Assembly (NCBI RefSeq): GCF_028656955.1
Contig: NZ_JAMDGY010000113.1
Coordinates: 1-48,900, forward strand
Direction: 5' to 3'
DNA from: Pseudomonas fontis
Lineage (GTDB): Bacteria > Pseudomonadota > Gammaproteobacteria > Pseudomonadales > Pseudomonadaceae
Length of the DNA stretch: 48,900 nt
Shown here: piece after piece, positions 41,137-48,900 of the stretch
How the letters are laid out: each line of letters begins with the position of its first letter
How positions within the stretch are numbered: position 1 is the stretch's first letter
Program-made: the position numbers and the translations under genes
Notes under the pieces: generated by a model
What the model was told of the DNA's origin: nothing
The model's input: only the letters and a program-made list of their open reading frames with translations
Databases searched by the model: none

Positions 41137-43820
41137 GCATGAGCGATCTTGAGTGGCTGGACCAACGCCTGGCGCAATGCAAAAAAGCCTGCGACGACTG
41201 CGGCCCCCTGCTGAACCACAGCCCGGCCGTCGAGTGCACGCGAGTGTTCGAATTGCTCCCGCTGCGCTACGCGGCGATCGGCGGCAATGCTGCCCAGCGG
41301 GCGCGCCTGCCGCAGTTGCCTGAACACCTGCGGCCCTTTCAGGATATCGGCGAGCTCAGCCAGTCGAGCTACGCCATCCGCCCGCTGCGTGAGGGTTTTC
41401 TCTATCTGCTGATCAAGCGCAGAAGCGAGCCGGAGTACCAGTGGCATAGCCAATTCCGCATCGCACCGACGGGCCTGCTGCACTACATCATTGCTGAGCA
41501 GCCCTGGGAGCCGACCCCTAGCATGAACAGGATCGATGCCATGCAGCTTGGTTTCGGCTGGACGATCACCCTGTTTGACCTTGACGACATCGCAGAGCTT
41601 CGACCGCTCTACAGCCCGGACCCGCTGACGCCGCAAATGCTCGACAAGTACCGATTGATTGACGCTGGGTACCGTGCCCAACTGCCGGTGATTGATATCA
41701 AGCATTTCATCGAACCCTCTGATGCCCCGCCGCAAGCGCATGTACTCAAATACGATCAGCTCGAGTGGGTCGCCGACTTCACTGCACTGCACGATCCGAC
41801 GCTGAAGGCACTGCTCACCGCTCAGCCCTTCAACTACCGACAGCTGGTTTCGATGACCGCCTCATATCAGGCACTGATGCCTGATGGCGACCAGCGCAAA
41901 CCCCGTGGTGCGGCCATCGTGATCGATGACGCCATTGGCATCACCCAGGAGCTCAATGCCTGGCGCAATGCGGCGATTGATGAACTGCGGACCCAGTGGT
42001 TGATACGCTCCGTCGAGGCGGACGTGGACAACGAGCGCAAGCTGCTGGTGGCGCAGTCCTTTCTGGAGGTGGAAAAACTCTACCCGCAGATGGTGGCCGA
42101 CGAGTTGGTGAAGCGGGAGGTGACGGCCGAGAAGATTCGCACGCAGCTGCAGACACCGCCGGAGTTCTATGCCTTTTCCGAGCGGGCAAGACAGGACGCT
42201 GACGATCACGACGCACGCATGCAACCGCACCTGGAGCAATTCGAACGTGATGCGCGGGCCAGGGTGCAGGCAAGGCAGGACGCCGGCGAATTCAAGGCAA
42301 GGTTCGACAAGAAGTATGGCCCGCTGGTGGATCGCCAGGCCATGCGGGACCACCTTGAGAGTTTCGAGCACACCCTGCGCCAAGCCCAACTGGCATCCGA
42401 GGCCCGCGCTGAAGACCATGCGCGCTGGGCTTCCAGTGGGCACTTGCTCAGGGCGTTGGATCGCTATGACAACACAGACCTGATCAATGGTTTGGCCTTC
42501 GCCGAGCAGACCGGGCGTTGTGTGCTGGGCATGGAAGTGTGTGCCCCTGGCATGAAGCTGCTGGACCAGTGGTGGCGCAGCGATTCGGCAGCCCGTTCGA
42601 ATCTGGCGATCCGCGGGGTCACTTACAACCAGGATGATATTCGCGCCGAGCTGACGGCCCTGCGCGACGCGGCACGAGTGCTGCAACCGGCCGACTCGCC
42701 CTTTGAGCTCCCCGAGTCACTGGCCAGGCAGGCTCATGCGGCGGCGAACGCCTTTGGCCGGGTCAATACGCTGTACGAACAGCTGCAAACCCACAGCGCC
42801 ACGGCCAGTGTCGGCCTGTATGCCTGGTATGCGGCCTTGGGTCGCCAGGTGCTGCGAACTGCCACCCCGAACAGCCTGGACCGTGTCTTGCACCACGGCT
42901 TGCGTCTGTCGCTATTCGCTTCTGTTCATGAAACAGCGGTGGATGTGCGCATTACCGAAGCGGCCCGCAGTGGCCAGCCCCTGAACCCTAATCGCACCGG
43001 TGGCCAGGTGAGCCGCTATCTGGATAAAGCCTGGAGCGAAGGCTTGGTCCAAGCCAACAGGAGCGACTTCTACAAGGTGCGGGCGAGCGCCTTAGTGTGC
43101 CTGCTGGAAGGCATGCTGATGGCATTCAAAGCCCGGCAATTGCCGGACAGTAATTTACGCCAAAAAACCGAGCTATTGGCCGCCGCCATGACCACCGCAG
43201 CGGCCGGCTTTGAGTTGGGTGCCAGCTTTGTGGAGCAGGTGTTGACCCGGTTTGGCGGGAACAGTGTGACCGGTAAGGGTGCTTCGGTGGCATTGGGACG
43301 CTTGAAACTCTGGGGGGCGAGTTTGGCTGGAGTAGGTGGCATGGTAATGGCGTGGTGGGATTTTCAAGATGGGGCTCAGCATCGTAAAGGGGCACACGGC
43401 GCTGGTACTAACCAGTCCAAAAAGAAGTCCAATTTATTGGCGACTGCCTATTTCACGCGCGCGATAGCAACCGCAACGCTGGGTGCTGCTGAACTTGGGA
43501 CTGCAATTGCTATTGCGAAACCCCTTTTTGATCACTTAGCAAAAAACAGAAAAAACACTGCGCTTCGCCTTATGGGCAAGATACTAGGAAAATTTGCGGG
43601 GCGACTAGGAACTCAAGCTGCTCGCTTGCTACTGGCCAGAGTAGTACTGGGTGCATTTTGGATTGGCCTGGCCATTACAATAGCAATAGTGATATTCGAT
43701 GACGACGCACTGGAGAAATGGTGTAAACGATGCGTATACAGAATAAATAAAAGCACCGAACTATTTAGTGAAGAAAATGAGCTGCCTAGCCTATATTCAG
43801 CGCTCAGCGAGGTAGTCTAA
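41133..43820 (+). CDS. VasX-like (BTH_I2691-family) membrane-active T6SS effector
   Basis: An 895-residue presumed antibacterial toxin. The N-terminus (CKKACDDCGP, VFELLPLRYAAIGG, YAIRPLREGFLYLL) fits the VasX N-terminal domain. A long helical middle follows (about residues 250-700). The C-terminal 170 residues hold three hydrophobic segments (near 725-745, 767-800, and 830-856: LLARVVLGAFWIGLAITIAI), as in a colicin-like pore-former. The C-terminal coding part, from about 43380, is visibly richer in A and T than the rest, as in polymorphic toxin tips. Its TAA stop overlaps the next ATG (TAATG). VasX-type toxin action is inferred from family and context. Confidence 0.8.
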   Translation: MSMSDLEWLDQRLAQCKKACDDCGPLLNHSPAVECTRVFELLPLRYAAIGGNAAQRARLPQLPEHLRPFQDIGELSQSSYAIRPLREGFLYLLIKRRSEPEYQWHSQFRIAPTGLLHYIIAEQPWEPTPSMNRIDAMQLGFGWTITLFDLDDIAELRPLYSPDPLTPQMLDKYRLIDAGYRAQLPVIDIKHFIEPSDAPPQAHVLKYDQLEWVADFTALHDPTLKALLTAQPFNYRQLVSMTASYQALMPDGDQRKPRGAAIVIDDAIGITQELNAWRNAAIDELRTQWLIRSVEADVDNERKLLVAQSFLEVEKLYPQMVADELVKREVTAEKIRTQLQTPPEFYAFSERARQDADDHDARMQPHLEQFERDARARVQARQDAGEFKARFDKKYGPLVDRQAMRDHLESFEHTLRQAQLASEARAEDHARWASSGHLLRALDRYDNTDLINGLAFAEQTGRCVLGMEVCAPGMKLLDQWWRSDSAARSNLAIRGVTYNQDDIRAELTALRDAARVLQPADSPFELPESLARQAHAAANAFGRVNTLYEQLQTHSATASVGLYAWYAALGRQVLRTATPNSLDRVLHHGLRLSLFASVHETAVDVRITEAARSGQPLNPNRTGGQVSRYLDKAWSEGLVQANRSDFYKVRASALVCLLEGMLMAFKARQLPDSNLRQKTELLAAAMTTAAAGFELGASFVEQVLTRFGGNSVTGKGASVALGRLKLWGASLAGVGGMVMAWWDFQDGAQHRKGAHGAGTNQSKKKSNLLATAYFTRAIATATLGAAELGTAIAIAKPLFDHLAKNRKNTALRLMGKILGKFAGRLGTQAARLLLARVVLGAFWIGLAITIAIVIFDDDALEKWCKRCVYRINKSTELFSEENELPSLYSALSEVV

Positions 43821-44965
43821 TGTACTTGATAGAATGGTGCTTGTGGCAAATGAACAAAGAGTCTGCGGCCAAACGCCAAGTGTTTGAGTCTCAGCAGACA
43901 CGTGCTCAGCGGCGTTCCTTCAAGGACACCTACGAGGATGACCTAATCGCGGACGTCCATTTCAATTCGGTCAGTGAGAACCCGCGCCACCGTGGCCCCG
44001 TATTTGCCTTCAACGATACGTATCTTGAATTGCGCTGTGGCGGCTCAGAGGAAAAACGCGGGCTAATAACCCTCGCGACAGTTGGTTTCTTGCTGCCGAT
44101 GTCGCAGGCCTGGGTAGATATAACGTTTGGCTTCTTCCAGATGATTGTTGCTGAGCTACCAAACTTCGACATCGTGACAAGCCTATTGTTCATATACATG
44201 CTGTCACTGGGGTCTGCCATCTATTACTTCTATGCTAGATATGGCTTTCGCTTCAGCCGTTTGGAGATGCTCACCAGTCGCCACCTGCTAATTCGCTTCA
44301 ATCGAAAAACCCAGCAAGTTCACTTACATCGACCGAGTCACTGTGGTGGCATTGTCACCCTTCCCTGGCGGTCGACATGTAGCACCGCGATCGATCCCCG
44401 TGATGACACCTTGAGCATCGGCATGCGCCTTGGCCTGATTTGGCATCCTCGCCTCACCGGGCTGCCACACATCGAAATGGCAATGCTTGGCAAACAAGGC
44501 CAAGGCGGCAGCGAACTACGTGACGAATGGGAGTACATCCGCCGCTACATGGAAGAAGGCCCTGACTCAGTCCCACGCCCACGCCTGAGCACTCAACTAC
44601 CCTCCCCCCTCCAGGCCTTTTCCGCCCAGTTCGAAGGCCTGGGCCGCTTCCTGCGCAAAAGCAGTTGGCTGATGAAAGTAGTGCTGCTGATGGTCTGGCC
44701 GGCCTTCGTCGTGGTCGGCGGCTCACACTGGCTCAGCCTGATGCTCTGCTGGCGCCCGCGCTGGCCCAAGGTCATCCGTGAAGCCGGGCAACCTGGCAAG
44801 CCGATTCCACCGCTGACCACTCTGGAAGACTACCCGCCGAAAGTCCGCGAACGGCTGCTCGCCAACGCCGACCGTTGGCACCTCAAACCGGGCAAGCGCC
44901 CCGAAAAAAAGCCTCGTGCGCCCTCTCGCCGCGCAAAAAAAATAGAAGAGACCCCAACTTCATGA
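43820..44965 (+). CDS. DUF6708-type membrane protein, probable immunity protein 1
   Basis: A 381-residue inner-membrane protein that I take for DUF6708. Two hydrophobic segments lie near residues 85-105 (LITLATVGFLLPMSQAW) and 118-143 (SLLFIYMLSLGSAIYYFYA), and another near 285-310 (VVLLMVWPAFVVVGGSHWLSLML). A basic tail (PGKRPEKKPRAPSRRAKK) ends the chain. It starts by TAATG overlap with the effector stop, exactly where an immunity gene is expected, and a membrane immunity protein suits a pore-forming toxin. An accessory role cannot be excluded. The second half is almost identical to the paralogue at 45311; the first half differs. Confidence 0.65.
   Translation: MYLIEWCLWQMNKESAAKRQVFESQQTRAQRRSFKDTYEDDLIADVHFNSVSENPRHRGPVFAFNDTYLELRCGGSEEKRGLITLATVGFLLPMSQAWVDITFGFFQMIVAELPNFDIVTSLLFIYMLSLGSAIYYFYARYGFRFSRLEMLTSRHLLIRFNRKTQQVHLHRPSHCGGIVTLPWRSTCSTAIDPRDDTLSIGMRLGLIWHPRLTGLPHIEMAMLGKQGQGGSELRDEWEYIRRYMEEGPDSVPRPRLSTQLPSPLQAFSAQFEGLGRFLRKSSWLMKVVLLMVWPAFVVVGGSHWLSLMLCWRPRWPKVIREAGQPGKPIPPLTTLEDYPPKVRERLLANADRWHLKPGKRPEKKPRAPSRRAKKIEETPTS
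44456..44965 (+). repeat. Direct repeat, copy 1 (3' half of immunity gene 1)
   Basis: About 510 bases covering the C-terminal half of immunity gene 1 recur almost identically at 45947-46456, at a constant offset of 1491 bases. Divergence rises sharply upstream of about 44450. Confidence 0.8.
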
Positions 44966-44993
44966 AACTTACAGGGTATGGGCGAGCACCTGG

Positions 44994-45311
44994 ATGTGCA
45001 TACTGATGGCATTCAAAGCCCGGCATTTGCCGGACGGCGTTTTACGCCAGAGAACCGAGCTACTGGTCGCAGCCAGGAACGACCTTGCTGGAGCCATGGG
45101 GACGCAAACAGCCCGCTTACTCTTGGCACGCGTGGTACTTGGGGCATTCTGGATTGGATTGGCCATCACCATTTTAATCTTGACACTCGATGACGACGCA
45201 CTTGAAAGATGGTGCAAGCACTGCACTTATCGCTTAGATAAGCAGCTCTCTCTCCTTGGAGATAAAGATGAACTGACCTTATTATTTAAATTTTTGTGCG
45301 AGGTAGTCTAA
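44994..45311 (+). pseudogene. Internally deleted effector 3' end (orphan toxin tip)
   Basis: A 105-residue frame that aligns with two separated parts of the upstream effector: ILMAFKARHLPDGVLRQRTELL (like residues near 655-675) joined to GTQTARLLLARVVLGAFWIGLAIT and a diverged C-terminus (DDDALERWCKHCTYRLDKQLSLL). About 150 residues between them are missing. Similarity to the effector DNA begins at about 44968, just after the immunity gene 1 stop, so this is a remnant of a third effector gene. It keeps a TAATG overlap with immunity gene 2. Whether the short membrane peptide is made is unknown. Confidence 0.8.
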
Positions 45312-46456
45312 TGTATCTCATCGAATGGGGGTGGTGGCAGATGCAAAAGATGTCTGCCAAAAAACGCAAAGAAATAGACTCATCCAAAACACCGGCACAA
45401 CGCCGTGCAGCCACTGACTACTACGAAGGGGACTTTGACTCCGAAACTCACTTCAACACGGTAAGTGACAATCCTGCCCCAAGAGGCCCCATATACTCAC
45501 TCAACAACACCTACATGGAAATGCGCTGTGGTGGGTCGGAGGAAAAGCGCGGACTGATAACGCTCATGACCATTGGCTTTTTACTCCCAATGACCAGTAC
45601 CTGGATAGAAATAACATCTGGCTTTTTCTATGACATCGCCACACAGCTACCAGATTTCAGCGTCGTGACAATCCTATTAAGCATATATATGTTATCGCTC
45701 GGCATCACCTTCTATTATTTGTATGCCAAATATGGATTTCGCATTACTCGCTTGGAAATACTCACCAGTCGCCACCTGCTTATCCGCTTTAATCGAAAAA
45801 CCCAGCAAGTTCACTTACACCGACCGAATTACTGCGGTGGCATTGTGACGTTCCCATGGAGGGCGACAGGCAGTACCGCGATAGATCCGGGTGAGGACCC
45901 TCTAAGCATGGGCATGCGGCTTTGCCTGCTTTGGCATCCGCGCTTCACCGGGCTGCCACACATCGAAATGGCAATGCTTGGCAAACAAGGCCAAGGCGGC
46001 AGCGAACTACGTGACGAATGGGAGTACATCCGCCGCTACATGGAGGAAGGCCCCGACTCAGTCCCGCGTCCACGCCTGAGCACTCAACTACCCTCCCCCC
46101 TCCAGGCCTTTTCCGCCCAGTTCGAAGGCCTGGGCCGCTTCCTGCGCAAAAGCAGCTGGCTGATGAAAGTGGTATTGCTGATGGTCTGGCCCGCCTTCGT
46201 CGTGGTCGGCGGCTCACACTGGCTCAGCCTGATGCTCTGTTGGCGCCCGCGCTGGCCCAAGGTCATCCGTGAAGCCGGACAGCCGGGCAAACCCACTCCA
46301 CCGCTGACAACTCTGGATGACTACCCACCGAAAGTCCGCGAACGGCTGCTCGCCAACGCCGACCGTTGGCACCTCAAGCCGGGCAAGCGCCCCGAGAAAA
46401 AACCTCGCGCGCCCTCTCGCCGGCCCAAAAAAACAGAAGAGACCCCAGCCTCATGA
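45311..46456 (+). CDS. DUF6708-type membrane protein, probable immunity protein 2
   Basis: A 381-residue paralogue of the protein at 43820, equal in length. The N-terminal half differs at many positions (GWWQMQKMSAKKRKEIDSS, SGFFYDIATQLPDFSVVTIL), while the C-terminal half from about residue 213 is nearly the same. The ATG at 45311 overlaps the stop of the truncated effector tip. A frame starting 15 bases earlier is not used. If the variable half binds the toxin, this protein should protect against the toxin whose tip is left upstream of it. Confidence 0.65.
   Translation: MYLIEWGWWQMQKMSAKKRKEIDSSKTPAQRRAATDYYEGDFDSETHFNTVSDNPAPRGPIYSLNNTYMEMRCGGSEEKRGLITLMTIGFLLPMTSTWIEITSGFFYDIATQLPDFSVVTILLSIYMLSLGITFYYLYAKYGFRITRLEILTSRHLLIRFNRKTQQVHLHRPNYCGGIVTFPWRATGSTAIDPGEDPLSMGMRLCLLWHPRFTGLPHIEMAMLGKQGQGGSELRDEWEYIRRYMEEGPDSVPRPRLSTQLPSPLQAFSAQFEGLGRFLRKSSWLMKVVLLMVWPAFVVVGGSHWLSLMLCWRPRWPKVIREAGQPGKPTPPLTTLDDYPPKVRERLLANADRWHLKPGKRPEKKPRAPSRRPKKTEETPAS
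45947..46456 (+). repeat. Direct repeat, copy 2 (3' half of immunity gene 2)
   Basis: Counterpart of 44456-44965, offset by 1491 bases. Differences are scattered single bases with no visible indel, consistent with recent duplication or gene conversion. Confidence 0.8.
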
Positions 46457-46552
46457 AACCCACCGTACTTGTTGGTCACCAGAGACCAGGCGCTGCCACG
46501 CTCAACCGCAGAGCAACCCCCTCTGCAATCCATACGGACTTGAGGTACGACC

Positions 46553-48889
46553 ATGGGCGATCTTGAGTGGCTGGACCAACGCCTGGCGCAATGCAAAAAA
46601 GCCTGCGACGACTGCGGCCCCCTGCTGAACCACAGCCCGACCGTTGAGTGCACGCGAGTTTTCGAATTGCTCCCGCTGCGCTACTCGGCGATAGGCGGCA
46701 ATGCTGCCCAGCGGGCACGCCTGCCGCAGTTGCCTGAGCACCTGCGGCCCTTTCAGGATATTGGCGAACTCAACCAGTCGAGCTACGCCATCCGCCCGTT
46801 GCGTGAAGGCTTTCTCTATCTGCTGATCAAGCGCAAAAGACAGGAGGCATACCAATGGCATAGCCAATTTCGCATCGCACCGAATGGCTCGCTGCTGTAC
46901 ATCGATGCCGACATGCCGTGGGCACTAGCGCCCAGCCCTACCACCATCGACGACATGGTCCGCAGCTTCGGCTGGACGATCACGCTGCATGATCTGGACG
47001 ATATCCAGGAACTGCGCCCGCTCTACAGCCCGGACCCGCTAACACCGCGCATGCTCGACAACTACCGGCTGCTCGACAATGAGTATCGGGCCAGCCTGCC
47101 AGCCATCGACATTGGCAATTTCATTCAACCTTCCGATAACGCACCGCAGCCCCATGTGCTCAAACATGACCAGCTCGAATGGGTCGCCGACTTCAAGGCG
47201 CAGCACGACCCAGCGTTGCTGTCGCTGCTGGATACCCAGCCGTTCAATATCGGTCAAATCATCTCCATGCCGGCCTCGCACCAGGCACTGAGCCCAGCAG
47301 CTGGCCAGATAAAGCCACGCGGTGCGGCCATCGTGATCGACGATGCCATTGGTATCACCCAGGAGCTCAATGCCTGGCGCAATGCGGCGATTGAGGACAT
47401 ACGCAACCAGTGGTTACAGCAGCCGGCCGAGCCAGGCGTCGACAATGAACGCAAGCTGCTGGTGGCGCAGTCGTTTCTGGAGGTGGAAAAACTTTATCCG
47501 CAGATGATGGCCGAACAGATCGTAAAGCGGGAGGTGATGCCCGAGAAAGTACGCACGCAAATGCCAAGGTCGATGGTCGCCTATGAGTTTTCCGAACAAG
47601 CGCGCAAGGCTGCTGACGACTACGACGCTCAAATGAAACCGCACCTTGACCAGTTCGAACGCGATACGCGAGCCAAGGTACAGACGCGACAGGATGCCGG
47701 TGAATTCAAGGCCAAGTTCGACAAGAAGTACGGACAACTGGTCAATCGCCAAGCCATGCACGATCAACTCGATAGTTTCGAGGCCACCTTGCGCCACGCT
47801 CAACTGGCGGCCAATGCGCGCGCAGAAGACCACGCACGCTGGGCTTCAAGCAAGCGCTTGCTGCAGGCGTTGGATCGCTATGACAACACAGACCTGGTCG
47901 ATGGCTTGGCCTTTGCCGAGCAGACCGGGCGCTGCATATTCAGCATGGAGTTGTGCTCGCCGGGGGCAAAACTGCTGGATCAATGGTGGCGCAGTGATTT
48001 GGCTGCGCGCTCAAACCTGGCTGCCCGAGGGATCGCATTCAATCAGGACGATATCCGGGATGAACTGACAGCCCTGCGCGAAGCCGCACATGTGCTGCAA
48101 CCGGCACACTCATTTCTGGAAATGCCTGAATCGCTCGCGCGCCAAGCGCTCGCTGCCGCCAATGCGTTTGCCCGGGTCAACGCGCTTTACGAGCACCTGC
48201 AAACCCAAGGTGCCACAGCCAACGTTGGCCTCTACGCATGGTATGCGGCGCTGGGGCGCCAGGTCATGCGTACGGCTGCCCCGAACAGCATGGACCGCGC
48301 CTTGCACCACGGGCTGCGCTTGACGCTGTTCGCGTCCGTTCATGAAACCGCTGTCAATGTACGACTCACCGAAGCCGCGCGCAGTGGTCAGGCGCTGGAC
48401 CCGAATCGCAGCGGTGGCCAGATCACCCGCTATCTGGACAAGGCCTGGGCCGAGGGGCTGATGCAGGCCAACAAGAGCGATTTCTACAAGGTCCGTGCAG
48501 CTGGATTGGTGTGCCTGCTGGAAGGGATGTTGATGGCCTTCAAAGCGGGACAACTGCCGGACAGTGATGCGCGGCTGAAAACTGAGTTGTTGGCTGCCGC
48601 AATGACAACGGCAGCTGCGGGGTTCGAGATAGGCGCTAGCTATGTGGAGCAAGTGGTGACCCGGTATGGCGGGAAAAGTGTGACCGGTAAGGGCACAGCA
48701 GTAACCTTGGGGCGACTCAAGCTCTGGGGGGTCGGACTGGCCGGGATGGGTGGACTGGTCCTCGCTGGGGGGGTCAGAAATTTTGTGTTCGGGCATAAAA
48801 TGAGCAAGAGGGGCATGTATGCCAACCAAAAAGAAACCCGCGCGCCAAGCGCCACGAGAATTACCGAAAATCCCGAAAGAGCTGCTTGA
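46553..48889 (+). pseudogene. Second VasX-like effector gene, 3' end replaced by an IS element
   Basis: The frame encodes 778 residues, closely related to the effector at 41133 from MGDLEWLDQRLAQ to GRLKLWGVGLAGMGGLVLAG (about residue 738). It then changes abruptly to an unrelated tail (RNFVFGHKMSKRGMYANQ...) encoded by the end of an IS256-family element, and stops at 48889. The two distal C-terminal membrane segments of effector 1 are missing, so this copy is probably inactive as a toxin. GAGG lies upstream of the ATG at 46553, 96 bases after immunity gene 2. Any further native 3' end lies beyond the window. Confidence 0.8.
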
Positions 48890-48900
48890 GCAGTTCGGGG
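48771..48900 (+). mobile_element. Left end of an IS256-family insertion sequence
   Basis: The similarity between the two effector genes breaks near 48765-48770 and is followed by GGGTCAGAAATTTTGTGTTC, resembling the terminal inverted repeats of IS256-family elements (which often contain ACACAAAATTTCTGAC on the other strand). A transposase start follows 48 bases on. The right end and the expected short target duplication lie outside the window, so the left boundary is placed to within several bases. Confidence 0.72.
48819..48900 (+). CDS. IS256-family transposase, N-terminus only
   Basis: The frame starts at the ATG at 48819 (AAGAGGGG about 9 bases upstream) and runs off the window after 27 codons. 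Its start MPTKKKPARQAPRELPKIPK and the next residues ELLEQFG match the beginning of IS256-type transposases in proteobacteria. The catalytic DDE residues are outside the window. It overlaps the hybrid tail of the second effector frame in a different frame. Confidence 0.75.
   Translation, partial: MPTKKKPARQAPRELPKIPKELLEQFG

Noticed and set aside
1..48900. tRNA, rRNA or CRISPR array
   Set aside because: No cloverleaf with a T-loop GTTCGAATC-like motif, no rRNA sequence and no regularly spaced direct repeats were seen; the short palindromes present are REP units or hairpins.

Overview
The window reads as chromosomal DNA of a GC-rich gammaproteobacterium, most likely a Pseudomonas of the P. 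putida group. The evidence is the family content (LpxO-like hydroxylase, oligopeptidase B, YcgN/YcgL/RNase D), the G/C-ending codon use, and several inverted pairs of the short palindromic REP-like unit (GCCGGC...GGCTCCCACAG) typical of that group. Species assignment is inference.

Left half (1-22.4 kb) is mostly housekeeping: lipid A hydroxylase, cysteine synthase, a MoxR ATPase with its von Willebrand partner, a tightly overlapping 5-oxoprolinase operon (pxpA-pxpB-pxpC) preceded by a DUF2937 membrane protein and a class II glutamine amidotransferase, oligopeptidase B, a cyclic-nucleotide-binding protein, an HNH protein, an RNA methyltransferase, an M61-like protein lacking the zinc histidines, YcgN, a nitroreductase, GhrA, YcgL-RNase D, and a phosphoethanolamine transferase. 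Next to the secretion cluster is a translationally overlapping sulfotransferase and Asp/Asn-hydroxylase pair.

Right half (22.4-48.9 kb) is a type VI secretion system (T6SS). tssM, tssA and a TagO/VasI-like gene run leftwards from a 367-bp AT-rich control region. tssB, tssC, tssE, tssF, tssG, an FHA gene, tssJ, tssK, tssL, hcp and vgrG run rightwards. A DUF4123 adaptor gene and a large VasX-like membrane-active effector with its presumed membrane immunity protein follow, an order like V. cholerae hcp-vgrG-vasW-vasX-tsiV2. The effector-immunity block is then repeated: an internally deleted effector 3' end, a second immunity paralogue, and a second nearly full effector gene. No tssH/clpV gene is visible inside the window.

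Two lesions stand out. tssC, the sheath gene, has an in-frame TAA where its family has a tyrosine, with the frame intact on both sides. The second effector gene runs at its 3' end into the left end of an IS256-family element whose transposase begins at 48819. If real, these suggest a secretion system that is decaying or switched off, with a toxin-immunity array still being reshuffled.
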